Positions 14,997-23,474 of a stretch of 64,000 nt of DNA are shown piece after piece (position 1 is the first letter of the stretch; each line of letters begins with the position of its first letter). The stretch comes from Halospina denitrificans (GTDB lineage Bacteria > Pseudomonadota > Gammaproteobacteria > Pseudomonadales > Oleiphilaceae), in assembly GCF_004364635.1 (NCBI RefSeq), contig NZ_SOAX01000007.1, forward strand, positions 62,001 to 126,000, read 5' to 3'. A program made the translations under genes and the position numbers. The notes beneath the pieces were generated by a model. It was not told the DNA's origin, ran no database searches, and saw only the letters and a list, made by a program, of their open reading frames with translations.

Positions 14997-16046
14997 ATGT
15001 CTGAAATTACCTCGATTCTGGGAGACGAAGCCCACTCCCTGCTGACCCATGAATCCAACACCATCCCCAGGGACCACCTGCATCAGCCGGGGCCGGATTT
15101 CATCTCGCGCATATTCGAGCAGAGTGACCGCAACCCCCGGGTACTGCGCAGCCTGCAGTCCCTGTTCGACCAGGGGCGTCTGGCCGGGACGGGTTATCTA
15201 TCGCTGTTGCCGGTCGACCAGGGTGTTGAGCACTCAGCCGGCGCTTCCTTTGCGAAGAACCCTCTGTTCATGGATCCGGAAAAGATTGTAGAGCTGGCAT
15301 TGGCCGGTGGCTGCAGTGGCGTTGCGTCCACACTCGGTGTGCTTGGTTCGGTGAGCCGCCGTTACGCGCATCGGATTCCCTTTATCGTCAAACTCAACCA
15401 CAACGAGCTGCTGACCTACCCCAACCATTTCGACCAGACGCTGTTTGCCAGTGTCGACCAGGCTTTTGACCTGGGGGCAGTGGCAGTGGGAGCGACCATC
15501 TATTACGGGTCCGAGAATACCCGGCGGCAGATTCAGGAGATCAGCGAAGCGTTCGCGCGTGCCCATGAACTGGGCATGGGCACCATTCTCTGGGCCTATC
15601 TGCGCAACGATGCCTTCAAGCAGAACGATGCCGACTACCACACGGCTGCCGACCTCACGGGCCAGGCCAATCACCTGGCCGCGACCATCGGCGCGGATAT
15701 CGTCAAGCAGAAGCAGGCCGACACCAACGGCGGCTTTACGGCGCTCAACTTCGGCAAGACCCATGAGCGCGTCTACTCGGAGTTGACGACGGATCATCCC
15801 ATCGACCTGGTGCGTTACCAGGTGGCCAGTTGCTATATGGGCCGCGTGGGCATGATCAATTCTGGCGGCGCCTCCGGAAGTAACGATCTGCACGAAGTGG
15901 TCCGCGCCGCGGTAATCAACAAGCGCGCGGGAGGGATGGGGCTGATTACCGGGCGCAAGGCTTTCCAGAAGTCCATGGATGAGGGCGTGACGCTGCTGAA
16001 TAAAGTCCAGGATGTCTACCTGGATGATGAGATCACCCTGGCATGA
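14997..16046 (+). CDS. fbaB: class I fructose-bisphosphate aldolase
   Basis: 349 residues, essentially the length of E. coli FbaB (350) and closely similar from start ([16 protein letters not shown]) to end ([14 protein letters not shown]). Diagnostic blocks are [50 protein letters not shown] and [17 protein letters not shown], which contains lysines of the Schiff-base region. It reversibly splits fructose-1,6-bisphosphate into dihydroxyacetone phosphate and glyceraldehyde-3-phosphate by a metal-independent mechanism, in glycolysis or gluconeogenesis. The start has AGGAGG six bases upstream; an earlier in-frame start at 14925 is rejected. Confidence 0.96.
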   Translation: MSEITSILGDEAHSLLTHESNTIPRDHLHQPGPDFISRIFEQSDRNPRVLRSLQSLFDQGRLAGTGYLSLLPVDQGVEHSAGASFAKNPLFMDPEKIVELALAGGCSGVASTLGVLGSVSRRYAHRIPFIVKLNHNELLTYPNHFDQTLFASVDQAFDLGAVAVGATIYYGSENTRRQIQEISEAFARAHELGMGTILWAYLRNDAFKQNDADYHTAADLTGQANHLAATIGADIVKQKQADTNGGFTALNFGKTHERVYSELTTDHPIDLVRYQVASCYMGRVGMINSGGASGSNDLHEVVRAAVINKRAGGMGLITGRKAFQKSMDEGVTLLNKVQDVYLDDEITLA

Positions 16047-16053
16047 GCCAGGG
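16036..16053. terminator. hairpin over the fbaB stop codon
   Basis: CCCTGGC, ATGA loop, GCCAGGG spans the stop codon of fbaB and faces a convergent gene. No U-run follows. Confidence 0.35.
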
Positions 16054-16059
16054 AGGGGT

Positions 16060-18294
16060 TCATTGCTGGTCCTGGAGCAGCTTCGAGAACCCTTCGGCGT
16101 CCTGTGGCGGAGCAAGGCGGTACCCCTGGGCCACATCAAACAACTGAGCCTGGACAAAGCCAAGCTGGTTGGCTGTTTCAATGCCCTCGGCAACCAGCCG
16201 GCGCTTCAGCCCCTTGCCCATATCAACCAGCGACCGCAGCACAATGGACGTGGCCGGGTCTGCGGTGATATCGCTCATCAGGCATCCATCGATCTTCATC
16301 GTATCAACCGGGAAGTGCCGGACGTACCGCAGACTCGACCCTCCTGCACCGAAGTCATCAAGGGCCAGCCGGATGCCCATCGCCTTGAGTTGCTCAAGGC
16401 GCGCCATGGACTTCTCCGGATTCTTCATCAGCACGTCCTCCGTGAATTCAAGCTCCAGCTTTTCCGGTTCAATCCCGGTTTCCCGCAGAACCTCCCCGAT
16501 AAAGCCAATAAAGTGGGGATGCTCAAATTCCGGGGCAGACACATTGATGGCCACGGGCAGGGACACTCTGCCCTCGTCCCGCCAGGCTGCAACCTGGCGG
16601 CATGCCTGCTGGATAACCCAATGCCCAATCGACACGATCAGACCGCTGCGCTCGGCAACCGGGAGGAACTCGGAGGGGTAAACCAGGCCCTGCTCGGGAT
16701 CATTCCATCGGAGCAGCGCCTCAACGCCAACGATGGCTCCGGAAACAAGGTCAATCTGGGGTTGGTAGTACAGTAGGAATTCGCCGGCCTCAAACGCACG
16801 GAAAAGGCGGTGTTCCATGGTTTCCGTACCCTTGGGCCAGTGATTGAGGTCTTTTCGGGCGAACCCGTAACTGACATTGTGATTGAGCTTGGCAAAGTAC
16901 ATCGCAGCGTCCGCCTGAGTGAGAATGGTATCCACGCTGTCACCATCATCGGGAAAAACGCTGATGCCGATACTCACGCGAAGCTGCAATGTCTGCCCAT
17001 CCAACACCAGCGGCGCAGTAAACCCGGCCAGGATTTTTTCGGCAACCTGCGCCGCATCCTCGGGATTCTCGATCTCGCTGAGCAGTACCACGAACTCATC
17101 CCCGCCCAGACGGCAGACGGTATCGGTTGCCCGCACACAACGCCTGAGCTTTTCTGCGACCACCTGAAGGACCCGATCCCCCAGGGCATGCCCCAGCGCA
17201 TCATTGATCTCCTTGAACCCATCAAGATCCAGAAACAGCAGGGCTGCCTGCTTTTCATGACGCCTGGCAAGGCTGATGGCCTGTTCCGCGCGCTCCTCAA
17301 GGAGGGTCCGGTTGGGCAGGCCAGTCAGGCAGTCGTGATGAGCCAGATAGGCCATCTTCCGGGTCATGGCCAGGGAGTGGTTGAGGTCACGGAAAATCAG
17401 GACGGCGCCGGTTACCTCGCCATCACGGTCGTGAACCGGTACCACGGAATCCTCAATCCCAAGTTCCTCACCGTTTCGACGAAGCAGAACTGTGCCGCCA
17501 TCCGGTGTGATTGCGCGCTCCTCGCGTATACCGAGCAGCACAGGGTGCTCCCGAGAGGTCCGCGCCGTTGAGGAAACAACACTGAAAACCTCATCCACGG
17601 GGCGGTCTATCGCATCGGCACTGGACCAGCCCGTCAGGCTCTCAGCGACGGGGTTCATGCGGATCACCCGGCCCTGGCTGTCACTGATGAGCACGGCATC
17701 ACCAATCGCGTTAAACGCCACCCGGGCCTGCTCCTTTTCCTCGCACAGGGCATCTTCGGTCGCCCTGAGGAAGGCTTCCACCTGCTTGCGGTGAGTCACG
17801 TACCTGAGAACCTGGGACAGCCAGTCCGCATCCAATAGCCGGCGGCCCTGACCGCCCTTCAACTTACCCATCGGCAAGGGCAGGATCAGGACTTCGGGCC
17901 CGATATGCTCGAATTTGAGTTCTGCGGACGTGCCCTCCTCGCTGTCATACTGGGAGGGACCAACGAGAACAATATCAAAATCCTTGTTGGCCAAACGATC
18001 CGCCACGTCCTTTGGCTTTCGCACATGCTCAATGTCACAGGTGAACAGCAGGTCGGCGCGTATCGCCCGTTTGATGGCACGCGCGCTGGCATTCTCTGAT
18101 TCAACAATCAACACTCGGACTTGAGCTTGATTCTGGAAGACAGCGGATTGGTTCCGATTTCTTAAGAGCGTGAAAGTTCCCTTTCCCATTTTTGTTCCAG
18201 ACTCCGGCTTCTGAAGTTTTCTTTCCCGGGTACTCCTGATTACCTCTCCCGTGCACGCACTCTTTTTCAATACGTTAGCATTGTCCGACAACAT
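16060..18294 (-). CDS. PAS-GGDEF-EAL protein with receiver-like N-terminus
   Basis: About 744 residues from the ATG at 18294. TTG at 18306 or ATG at 18189 are alternatives and none has a clear ribosome binding site. Order: a receiver-like domain (about 55-150, VRVLIVESENASARAI..FDIVLVGP), a PAS domain (about 190-300), GGDEF (intact GGDEF near 397, with the RATD inhibitory site five residues before it) and EAL (EAL near 525, NVSAPEF, LALDDFGAGGSS, AEGIET). Both cyclase and phosphodiesterase motifs look complete, so it may be bifunctional. The receiver-like part lacks a clear phospho-Asp pocket. It is a paralogue of the protein at 24617-26686 and shares its PAS-GGDEF part with 27657-28706. Confidence 0.88.
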   Translation of the reverse strand: MLSDNANVLKKSACTGEVIRSTRERKLQKPESGTKMGKGTFTLLRNRNQSAVFQNQAQVRVLIVESENASARAIKRAIRADLLFTCDIEHVRKPKDVADRLANKDFDIVLVGPSQYDSEEGTSAELKFEHIGPEVLILPLPMGKLKGGQGRRLLDADWLSQVLRYVTHRKQVEAFLRATEDALCEEKEQARVAFNAIGDAVLISDSQGRVIRMNPVAESLTGWSSADAIDRPVDEVFSVVSSTARTSREHPVLLGIREERAITPDGGTVLLRRNGEELGIEDSVVPVHDRDGEVTGAVLIFRDLNHSLAMTRKMAYLAHHDCLTGLPNRTLLEERAEQAISLARRHEKQAALLFLDLDGFKEINDALGHALGDRVLQVVAEKLRRCVRATDTVCRLGGDEFVVLLSEIENPEDAAQVAEKILAGFTAPLVLDGQTLQLRVSIGISVFPDDGDSVDTILTQADAAMYFAKLNHNVSYGFARKDLNHWPKGTETMEHRLFRAFEAGEFLLYYQPQIDLVSGAIVGVEALLRWNDPEQGLVYPSEFLPVAERSGLIVSIGHWVIQQACRQVAAWRDEGRVSLPVAINVSAPEFEHPHFIGFIGEVLRETGIEPEKLELEFTEDVLMKNPEKSMARLEQLKAMGIRLALDDFGAGGSSLRYVRHFPVDTMKIDGCLMSDITADPATSIVLRSLVDMGKGLKRRLVAEGIETANQLGFVQAQLFDVAQGYRLAPPQDAEGFSKLLQDQQ

Positions 18295-18348
18295 TTGAAA
18301 ATTCAAATCATTACTGCCGGATAACCCCAGAGCTTTTAATGCTAATTA

Positions 18349-18369
18349 TGCCAGTGTGACTCACTGGCA
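18349..18369. promoter_or_regulatory. 21-bp palindrome in the divergent region before DUF4398/ompA-like genes
   Basis: TGCCAGTG at 18349-18356, five-base spacer, CACTGGCA at 18362-18369. It lies 55 bp from the start of the divergent GGDEF/EAL gene and 163 bp from the lipoprotein gene. It could be an operator or an RNA hairpin; the sequence alone does not decide. Confidence 0.4.
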
Positions 18370-18531
18370 CAGCGATGAACATTACAGCCGACTAACTTGC
18401 CCCCATCCCCAAAACCTTTTCGATCTTAGGTGCGCTACCGAACCGATGCATTGCAGGGGTTCATGCATGCTCAAAGTGCGAAGTGGTGCGTATGGATCGT
18501 GCCACGAGTCGCGCCCAAAAGGAGATCCACA

Positions 18532-18936
18532 ATGAAACAGCTATCCCGGGACAAAGTGAACGGACAGGTGCGCCTTTATACCACGCTGTTCCTGATGTTA
18601 TTGCTGCTTGGCGCCTGCGCCTCCCCACCTCCAGTGCCACCCAATGACGCCCTGCTCGCAGCGCGCGAGGCCATCGTAACGGCTGAACAGTCGGGGGCGC
18701 GCCAATACGCCGGATCGGAGCTCGACGAAGCTCGCCAACAGTTGATGAAGGCTGAAGAGTCCGTCAGTGAAGAAAACATGGAGCTTGCGGAACGTCATGC
18801 CTATCAGGCACAGGTTTCAGCGGAGCTCGCGGCCGCCAAGAGCGAAGCGTCCAAGGCCGTCGCGATCAACCGTGAAATGAAGGAGGGTGCCGAAGCCCTG
18901 ACCGAGGAAATGCGGCGTACAGGAGAACAGCAATGA
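18532..18936 (+). CDS. DUF4398 lipoprotein
   Basis: 134 residues from the ATG at 18532 (AAGGAG upstream). A signal peptide ends in lipobox LGAC with Cys29 as the lipidation site. The mature protein is a helical coil of Ala/Glu-rich repeats (AREAIVTAEQSGARQYAGSELDEARQQLMKAEE), typical of DUF4398. It overlaps the following OmpA-like gene by four bases (ATGA), so the two are translationally coupled and likely act together at the outer membrane or in the periplasm. Function of the family is unknown. Confidence 0.83.
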   Translation: MKQLSRDKVNGQVRLYTTLFLMLLLLGACASPPPVPPNDALLAAREAIVTAEQSGARQYAGSELDEARQQLMKAEESVSEENMELAERHAYQAQVSAELAAAKSEASKAVAINREMKEGAEALTEEMRRTGEQQ

Positions 18937-19847
18937 GCCATTCAATCAACAACAGAGGCCTGCTCCTCGCAGTCGCTATCGCCGTGTCTCTCGCCCTGGG
19001 CGGCTGTGCCGCCACCCCTGAGAGCCCGGAAGGTGCTGCCGAGGTACGGAATAAACTGAACGCCCTGAAAAACGACCCGAATCTTGCCAATCGCACCCGG
19101 GTTGAACTGAGAGCCGCCGAACAGGCAGTGGAGCTCGCCGAACAACCGCTCCCGGCGGAGCAATCCGATCTGGGCGAACACCGGGTCTATATGGCCGAAA
19201 GGAAGGTGGAGATTGCCAAGGCTCGGGCCACCGCACTGCACGCGGAAGCCCAACGTGAGCGCCTCAGCCAGGAGCGTGATGAGGCGCGGTTGGCAGCACG
19301 CACCAGCGAAGTAGAGCGGGCCCGCGAGGAGACCAGAACCGCACGCCAGGAGGCGGAGGCTGCCCGAGAGTCGGAGACAGCGTCAGCTGCCGCTTCTGCT
19401 GCTGAAGCCCAGCGTATGGCCGAGGAAATGCAGCAGGAGATGGAAGACCTGAAAGCCGAAGTCACTGATCGGGGACTGGTTCTGACACTCGGTGACGTGC
19501 TTTTCGCTACCGGCAGTGCTGATCTTCAGAGCGGCGCAAACGCCAACCTGGATAAGCTTGTGACCTTTCTCAATGAACACCCGGAGCGCAAGGTCCTCGT
19601 GGAGGGGCATACTGACAATGTGGGCGGAGGAGAACTCAATCAGAGGCTTTCGCAGCAACGTGCTGAAGCAGTCCGCAATTACCTGAGCGAAAAAGGGATT
19701 GCCGCAGAACGGCTGTCTGCCGAGGGGATCGGCATGGATCGCCCGGTCGCTGATAACAGTACGTCCACCGGTCGGCAGCAGAACCGCCGGGTGGAGATTA
19801 TCATCGGCAACACCCAATCCGCGCCCGCTGCCGGTAGTTCACGTTAG
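18933..19847 (+). CDS. OmpA-family lipoprotein with DUF4398-like coiled coil
   Basis: 304 residues. Lipobox LGGC with Cys25; a DUF4398-like helical region (about 30-110); a long Arg/Glu/Ala coiled coil (about 95-175, QRERLSQERDEARLAARTSEVERAREE); then a C-terminal OmpA domain (about 185-295) with the peptidoglycan-binding signature VEGHTDNVGGGELNQRLSQQRAEAV and RRVEIII at the end. It would be lipid-anchored and bind peptidoglycan non-covalently. It starts inside the stop of the DUF4398 gene. Related lipoproteins are common in Pseudomonas and Marinobacter-type genomes. Confidence 0.9.
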   Translation: MSHSINNRGLLLAVAIAVSLALGGCAATPESPEGAAEVRNKLNALKNDPNLANRTRVELRAAEQAVELAEQPLPAEQSDLGEHRVYMAERKVEIAKARATALHAEAQRERLSQERDEARLAARTSEVERAREETRTARQEAEAARESETASAAASAAEAQRMAEEMQQEMEDLKAEVTDRGLVLTLGDVLFATGSADLQSGANANLDKLVTFLNEHPERKVLVEGHTDNVGGGELNQRLSQQRAEAVRNYLSEKGIAAERLSAEGIGMDRPVADNSTSTGRQQNRRVEIIIGNTQSAPAAGSSR

Positions 19848-19866
19848 GAACACATGAACGGCCAAC

Positions 19867-19901
19867 CCAGAGCCTCACAGCATTTGCAGGTGAGGCTCTG
19901 G
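19867..19901. terminator. strong hairpin between ompA-like and nlpC-like genes
   Basis: CCAGAGCCTCAC (19867-19878), 11-base loop, GTGAGGCTCTGG (19890-19901): a perfect 12-bp stem between convergent genes. It has no long U-tract but could stop transcription in both directions. Confidence 0.55.
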
Positions 19902-19902
19902 C

Positions 19903-20403
19903 TCACTGCCCGACCCGCCGCGACTGCCAGTAATTGGCTTCCCAATAACGATTATCCAGGTCCGACATGGATACACCCTGACTGGATGATGCGTGCAGGA
20001 ATTGGGACTCACCCGTATAGATTCCCACATGACGGGTTTTGTAACCGGTCTTGAAAAAGACGAGATCGCCCGGCCGCAATTGATCCCTGCCTACGGGTTC
20101 ACCCACCCTTACCTGCTGCTTGGTGGTTCGCGGAAGCTCATGGCCGAGATGCGACCGGAAAACCCGGTGCACCAGCCCGGAGCAGTCGATACCGCTGCGG
20201 GTCGTCCCGCCCATCCGGTGCGGCGTGCCCTGCCATTCTGAATACTGCTCCAGCAGCACGTTCCGAACCGCCCCGCTGTTACTCAGGTTAACCGCGTCCT
20301 CGCGCGTGGTCACCGAGACGGGCTCCTGCAGGGACCCGCCGGTGCTCGCGCAGCCCACCAGGCCGATCAGCATGAAACAACAGAATAGATGTCTGGCTAT
20401 CAC
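19903..20403 (-). CDS. NlpC/P60 family lipoprotein endopeptidase
   Basis: 166 residues. I chose GTG at 20403, which has GAGGAG nine bases upstream and gives a compact signal peptide MIARHLFCCFMLIGLVGC with Cys18 lipidated; the ATG at 20442 gives a poorer signal sequence. The catalytic triad of NlpC/P60 peptidases is visible: Cys74 in DCSGLVHRVF, His125 in RHVGIYTG and His137 in FLHASS. Such enzymes cut peptide stems of murein, like E. coli Spr/MepS and NlpC. It belongs to the run of envelope genes in this part of the window. Confidence 0.88.
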   Translation of the reverse strand: MIARHLFCCFMLIGLVGCASTGGSLQEPVSVTTREDAVNLSNSGAVRNVLLEQYSEWQGTPHRMGGTTRSGIDCSGLVHRVFRSHLGHELPRTTKQQVRVGEPVGRDQLRPGDLVFFKTGYKTRHVGIYTGESQFLHASSSQGVSMSDLDNRYWEANYWQSRRVGQ

Positions 20404-20479
20404 CGGTCCAAGCTCCTCAGGGTAATGTCTCCCGGTTACCATTATCTTAGTAAGCTCAGGGCCCACGGCAAGTTACGAT

Positions 20480-20797
20480 TCAATCGCGCCCGTGCGGGTT
20501 CACAACCCACTCAGGCTCCTCGAACTCGCCGATCGGGCGGATATCACAGAGGTGAGAGGCGCCGCGGATGATTTCCGCCACTTTCGGATCGGGCGTCTCT
20601 TCCATAGCATCCCGGTGGGCTTTGCTGTCCCATTCTGCAATGGCGATCAGCACGTTCGGGTCATCCACCTTACGATGCAACGCCGTCCCCCGCGCACCGG
20701 GCGCCTGCTGGATGATCTCGCTGGCACGGACCCAGGCCTCGGCGTATTCCTCGGCGGTGTGCCCGTCCCGGATATGCACCTCGAAAAGGTATTTCAT
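20480..20797 (-). CDS. ABM/ferredoxin-like domain protein (quinol monooxygenase-like)
   Basis: 105 residues, MKYLFEVHIRDGHTAEEYAEAWVRASEII.... One dimeric alpha-beta barrel (ABM) domain is likely, from LIAIAEWDSKAHRDAMEE and the alternation of strands and helices. Proteins of this fold include cofactor-free quinol monooxygenases and heme-degrading enzymes, but many are of unknown function, and no diagnostic active-site residue can be pointed to. It lies 13 bp downstream of cysZ and is probably in the same transcript. Confidence 0.65.
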   Translation of the reverse strand: MKYLFEVHIRDGHTAEEYAEAWVRASEIIQQAPGARGTALHRKVDDPNVLIAIAEWDSKAHRDAMEETPDPKVAEIIRGASHLCDIRPIGEFEEPEWVVNPHGRD

Positions 20798-20810
20798 GGT
20801 GAGCTCCTGG

Positions 20811-21554
20811 TTAGACCCTATCGTTCTCCCGAACCCAGTAGACCGTCCCTGCGCAAACCGCAGCGGGAACCAGCACCAGGTTCACCAATGGCACCATGGC
20901 CAGCACAGCCACGGGAACGCCGAAGCCGATCGCCGTGAGGCGCCGTTCTGCAATCTTCCGTCGCAACCCATGGAAGGACATTCGGTGATTGTCCGCGGGG
21001 AAGTCCACGTACTGCAACGTCATCATCCAGCTGTTGAACAGGAACCAGAGCGCGGCGGCTACCAGGTTGACCACGGGGATCAGGCCGAGCACCAGAAGCA
21101 CCAGTGCCCGCGGCAGGTAGTACAGGATTTTCTGGGTTTCGCGCAGGAAGGCCCTCGGGATTTCCCAGAGAATCTGGCTCCAGCTTTCATCCAGAACCGG
21201 CCTCTGGCCCCTCACCTCTTTCTCCGCCAGCTCGGACAGATACCCGTAAAAGGGCGAGCCGATGAGGTTGGCAAGCATGACGAACCCGTAGGCCAGCAAC
21301 AGCAGAATCACCACGCCGTAGAGCAGCCAGAAGACCCATTCCAGGGGCTGGAGCCAGGCCCAGTCCGGCAGCCAGCTCATGGCAGCATCAATCATCATGG
21401 AGAACCCTTCCCCCAACAGCCAGAAGAGCACCCCGAACAGTACGACATTGATCACCAGCGGCAGGACCACAAACAGGCGCAGCCCCGGTTGACGGATCAA
21501 ACGAAAGCCTTCGCCGAGATACCCCACACCGTGGAAGAGATTACCTTTTAACAT
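20811..21554 (-). CDS. cysZ: CysZ sulfate permease
   Basis: 247 residues with the length and pattern of CysZ: MLKGNLFHGVGYLGEGFRLIRQPGLRLFVVLPLVIN at the start, membrane segments around 28-48, 75-95, 140-165 and 205-235, NLIGSPFYGYLSELAE in the middle and a helical WSQILWEIPRAFLRETQKILYYLPR stretch before the third segment. CysZ imports sulfate across the inner membrane for cysteine synthesis. No other cys gene is nearby. It starts 24 bp after the stop of the upstream Bax-like gene on the same strand. Confidence 0.9.
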   Translation of the reverse strand: MLKGNLFHGVGYLGEGFRLIRQPGLRLFVVLPLVINVVLFGVLFWLLGEGFSMMIDAAMSWLPDWAWLQPLEWVFWLLYGVVILLLLAYGFVMLANLIGSPFYGYLSELAEKEVRGQRPVLDESWSQILWEIPRAFLRETQKILYYLPRALVLLVLGLIPVVNLVAAALWFLFNSWMMTLQYVDFPADNHRMSFHGLRRKIAERRLTAIGFGVPVAVLAMVPLVNLVLVPAAVCAGTVYWVRENDRV

Positions 21555-21578
21555 GCTGTTTCCGATTCCGATTCCGGT

Positions 21579-22418
21579 TCAGGCATCCTTTTCCGTGGCA
21601 TCACGATCAGCCAGATTGTTGGCACTGATTACCCGGCGGATGAGCTTGATATAGCCTTCACCCTTGGCCGAATACTTCTCAAGCCCTGCCGCAAGATCAG
21701 CCCCCTCGGGTGAACGACCTTCCTTCCGCGCCTGTGCCCTGCGCTCCCTGAGCGGCTCGTACACCGGATGGCTGTTGAGGTGGTGCATGTAGTCGCGCAC
21801 GGCGTCAGCCACATCCTCATAATCCGTCACTTCATGGGTGGCATTGGCGCGACGCTGGGCGGGCACAATGCCACAGCCCTCGGTAAAGCACCATTTGCCG
21901 AAAATATTATTGCCCTGGCGAGCGAAACGCGACGTGCCCCAGGCGGACTCCAGGGCGCCCTGGGCCAGGGCGAGGGATACGGGGACGATGTCGATGCGGC
22001 GCTTGAGGGCCGCCACCCGTTGCGCCGGTTCATCCGCATCCACACGGTAGCGGTCCGTCATCCGGCCAAGCCAGTCCTGGGCTTCCTGGTGCAGCGACTT
22101 CCCGTTCTCAAGCTGCTCCTCCAGCGCAAACAGGGCTTCGCGGCGTTTCTCCACTTCCCTGTTGATATCCCGCACAATGGGGGCGAGGTAATCGAAGAAA
22201 GCCTCCTTGCGCTTCGGGCCCGCGGATATTTCGTGAAAAGCCGGCATTGGGTCGGCTTCGACGCCCGAATCAAGCTTGGGCGGAATCGACACTTGGTCAG
22301 CTTCCTGCTTCGCTGTCTCCTGGCCTTCCTCCGGGCCAGTATCACAGGCGGAAACAACAACGATGAAACTGAGGATAAAGGCGCCCGAAAGACATTGGCA
22401 CCATCTGTAATTCAACAT
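21579..22418 (-). CDS. Bax-like glucosaminidase lipoprotein
   Basis: 279 residues from the ATG at 22418 (GGGAG upstream). Lipobox VSAC gives Cys25 as lipid anchor. A linker and a helical region (85-130, VRDINREVEKRREALFALEEQLENG) lead to a glucosaminidase domain with the catalytic-glutamate region LAQGALESAWGTSRFARQGNNIFG, then WCFTEGCGIVP and YMHHLNSHPVYEPLRERR. This arrangement matches the E. coli Bax/FlgJ-type murein hydrolases. It should cleave glycan strands at the outer membrane. It leads a same-strand group with cysZ and the ABM-fold gene. Confidence 0.85.
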   Translation of the reverse strand: MLNYRWCQCLSGAFILSFIVVVSACDTGPEEGQETAKQEADQVSIPPKLDSGVEADPMPAFHEISAGPKRKEAFFDYLAPIVRDINREVEKRREALFALEEQLENGKSLHQEAQDWLGRMTDRYRVDADEPAQRVAALKRRIDIVPVSLALAQGALESAWGTSRFARQGNNIFGKWCFTEGCGIVPAQRRANATHEVTDYEDVADAVRDYMHHLNSHPVYEPLRERRAQARKEGRSPEGADLAAGLEKYSAKGEGYIKLIRRVISANNLADRDATEKDA

Positions 22419-22588
22419 GAACACTCCCGATACAACGATGGAACTTTCTACCCACTATAGTCGCTTTTAGGGCCCAGCCCCGTTTACGCCCGGTCGTCCT
22501 AACCGGTTTGGCACTGAATGTCCTCTCTCCCCGACATGCCCGTCCTCTGGCAAACTGTCACCTTTGCAGACAACAGGGGAGGCGACAC

Positions 22589-23473
22589 TTGAGCAGGATA
22601 CTGACAGCAGACACCCTCTGGCCCCGCGTTCGCGAACAATCCGGTAAGGCTGCCGCCAGCGGCGCGTTGGTACCACTGGAAACCTCTGTGCATACCCTGG
22701 AAGACCAGGGGATTCCCTTTATAGTACGCATGGCCCAGAACCTCGACAAAAAGAAAGAAGCATCACCCAAACCGGACGCCACCCCCAAAAAGGACCCCTT
22801 CCTGCCCCCTTATGAGTCCGAGCTGTATGTGGGAGATGTATCAGCGACGCACGTGGGTCTGCTCAATAAATTCTGTGTGCTTGAGAATCACCTGCTTATG
22901 GTGAGGCGTGACTATGCCGAGCAGACGGAACTGCTGGATGAATCGGACTTTCATGCGCTGCTCTGCGGGCTGGCGGCAGTCGATGGGCTGGCGTTCTACA
23001 ACGGCGGCACCGATGCTGGCGCAAGCCAGCCCCACAAGCACCTGCAATTGGTTCCCCTGCCCCTGGCACCGGGTTGGACCGGTTTGCCCCTGGCCCCATG
23101 CTTCCCTCCAGACACGGGCGCCGTGAACAGGGTTACCAGCAGCCCGTCCCTGCCGTTCCCCCACGCCATTACGCCCATGCCCGAGTCGTGCCTGACCGCG
23201 CCGGAACAGGGCGCCGCGCAGCTTCTGGCCCGCTACCATGCCCTGTGGTCCGCATTGGGGTTCAGGCTCGAAGGCCGGTATCAACCCATTCCCTATAACC
23301 TGCTGGCGACACGGGAATGGATGTGGCTCGTGCCGCGTTCCCGGGAGACCTGGGAGGGGCTTGGTGCCAATGGACTGGCATTCGCGGGGGCGTTGATGGT
23401 TCGGGATGAGGCCGAATTCAAGACGCTTGAGACCTTTGGGCCGATGCGCCTGCTGACGGAAGTGGCGGGTTAG
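22589..23473 (+). CDS. Ap4A phosphorylase-like protein (ATP adenylyltransferase, HIT superfamily)
   Basis: 294 residues from a TTG at 22589 with GGGGAGG six bases upstream; earlier TTG starts lack a binding site. The active-site motif HKHLQ (His149-Gln153, HxHxQ) in GASQPHKHLQLVPLPL is that of the GalT/Apa branch of the HIT superfamily, where the second histidine takes the nucleotidyl group. The N-terminal part (residues 40-80) has a Lys-rich loop DKKKEASPKPDATPKKDPFLPP, common in Ap4A phosphorylases. Predicted role: phosphorolysis of diadenosine tetraphosphate to ATP/ADP in the cytoplasm. It overlaps no other gene; the next starts one base after its stop. Confidence 0.82.
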   Translation: MSRILTADTLWPRVREQSGKAAASGALVPLETSVHTLEDQGIPFIVRMAQNLDKKKEASPKPDATPKKDPFLPPYESELYVGDVSATHVGLLNKFCVLENHLLMVRRDYAEQTELLDESDFHALLCGLAAVDGLAFYNGGTDAGASQPHKHLQLVPLPLAPGWTGLPLAPCFPPDTGAVNRVTSSPSLPFPHAITPMPESCLTAPEQGAAQLLARYHALWSALGFRLEGRYQPIPYNLLATREWMWLVPRSRETWEGLGANGLAFAGALMVRDEAEFKTLETFGPMRLLTEVAG

Positions 23474-23474
23474 G

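Noticed and set aside
18362-18380. Possible sigma-54 promoter starting TGGCAC at 18365
   Set aside because: The -12 element would have to contain GC at the right spacing; the bases there are TGAA, so it does not fit.
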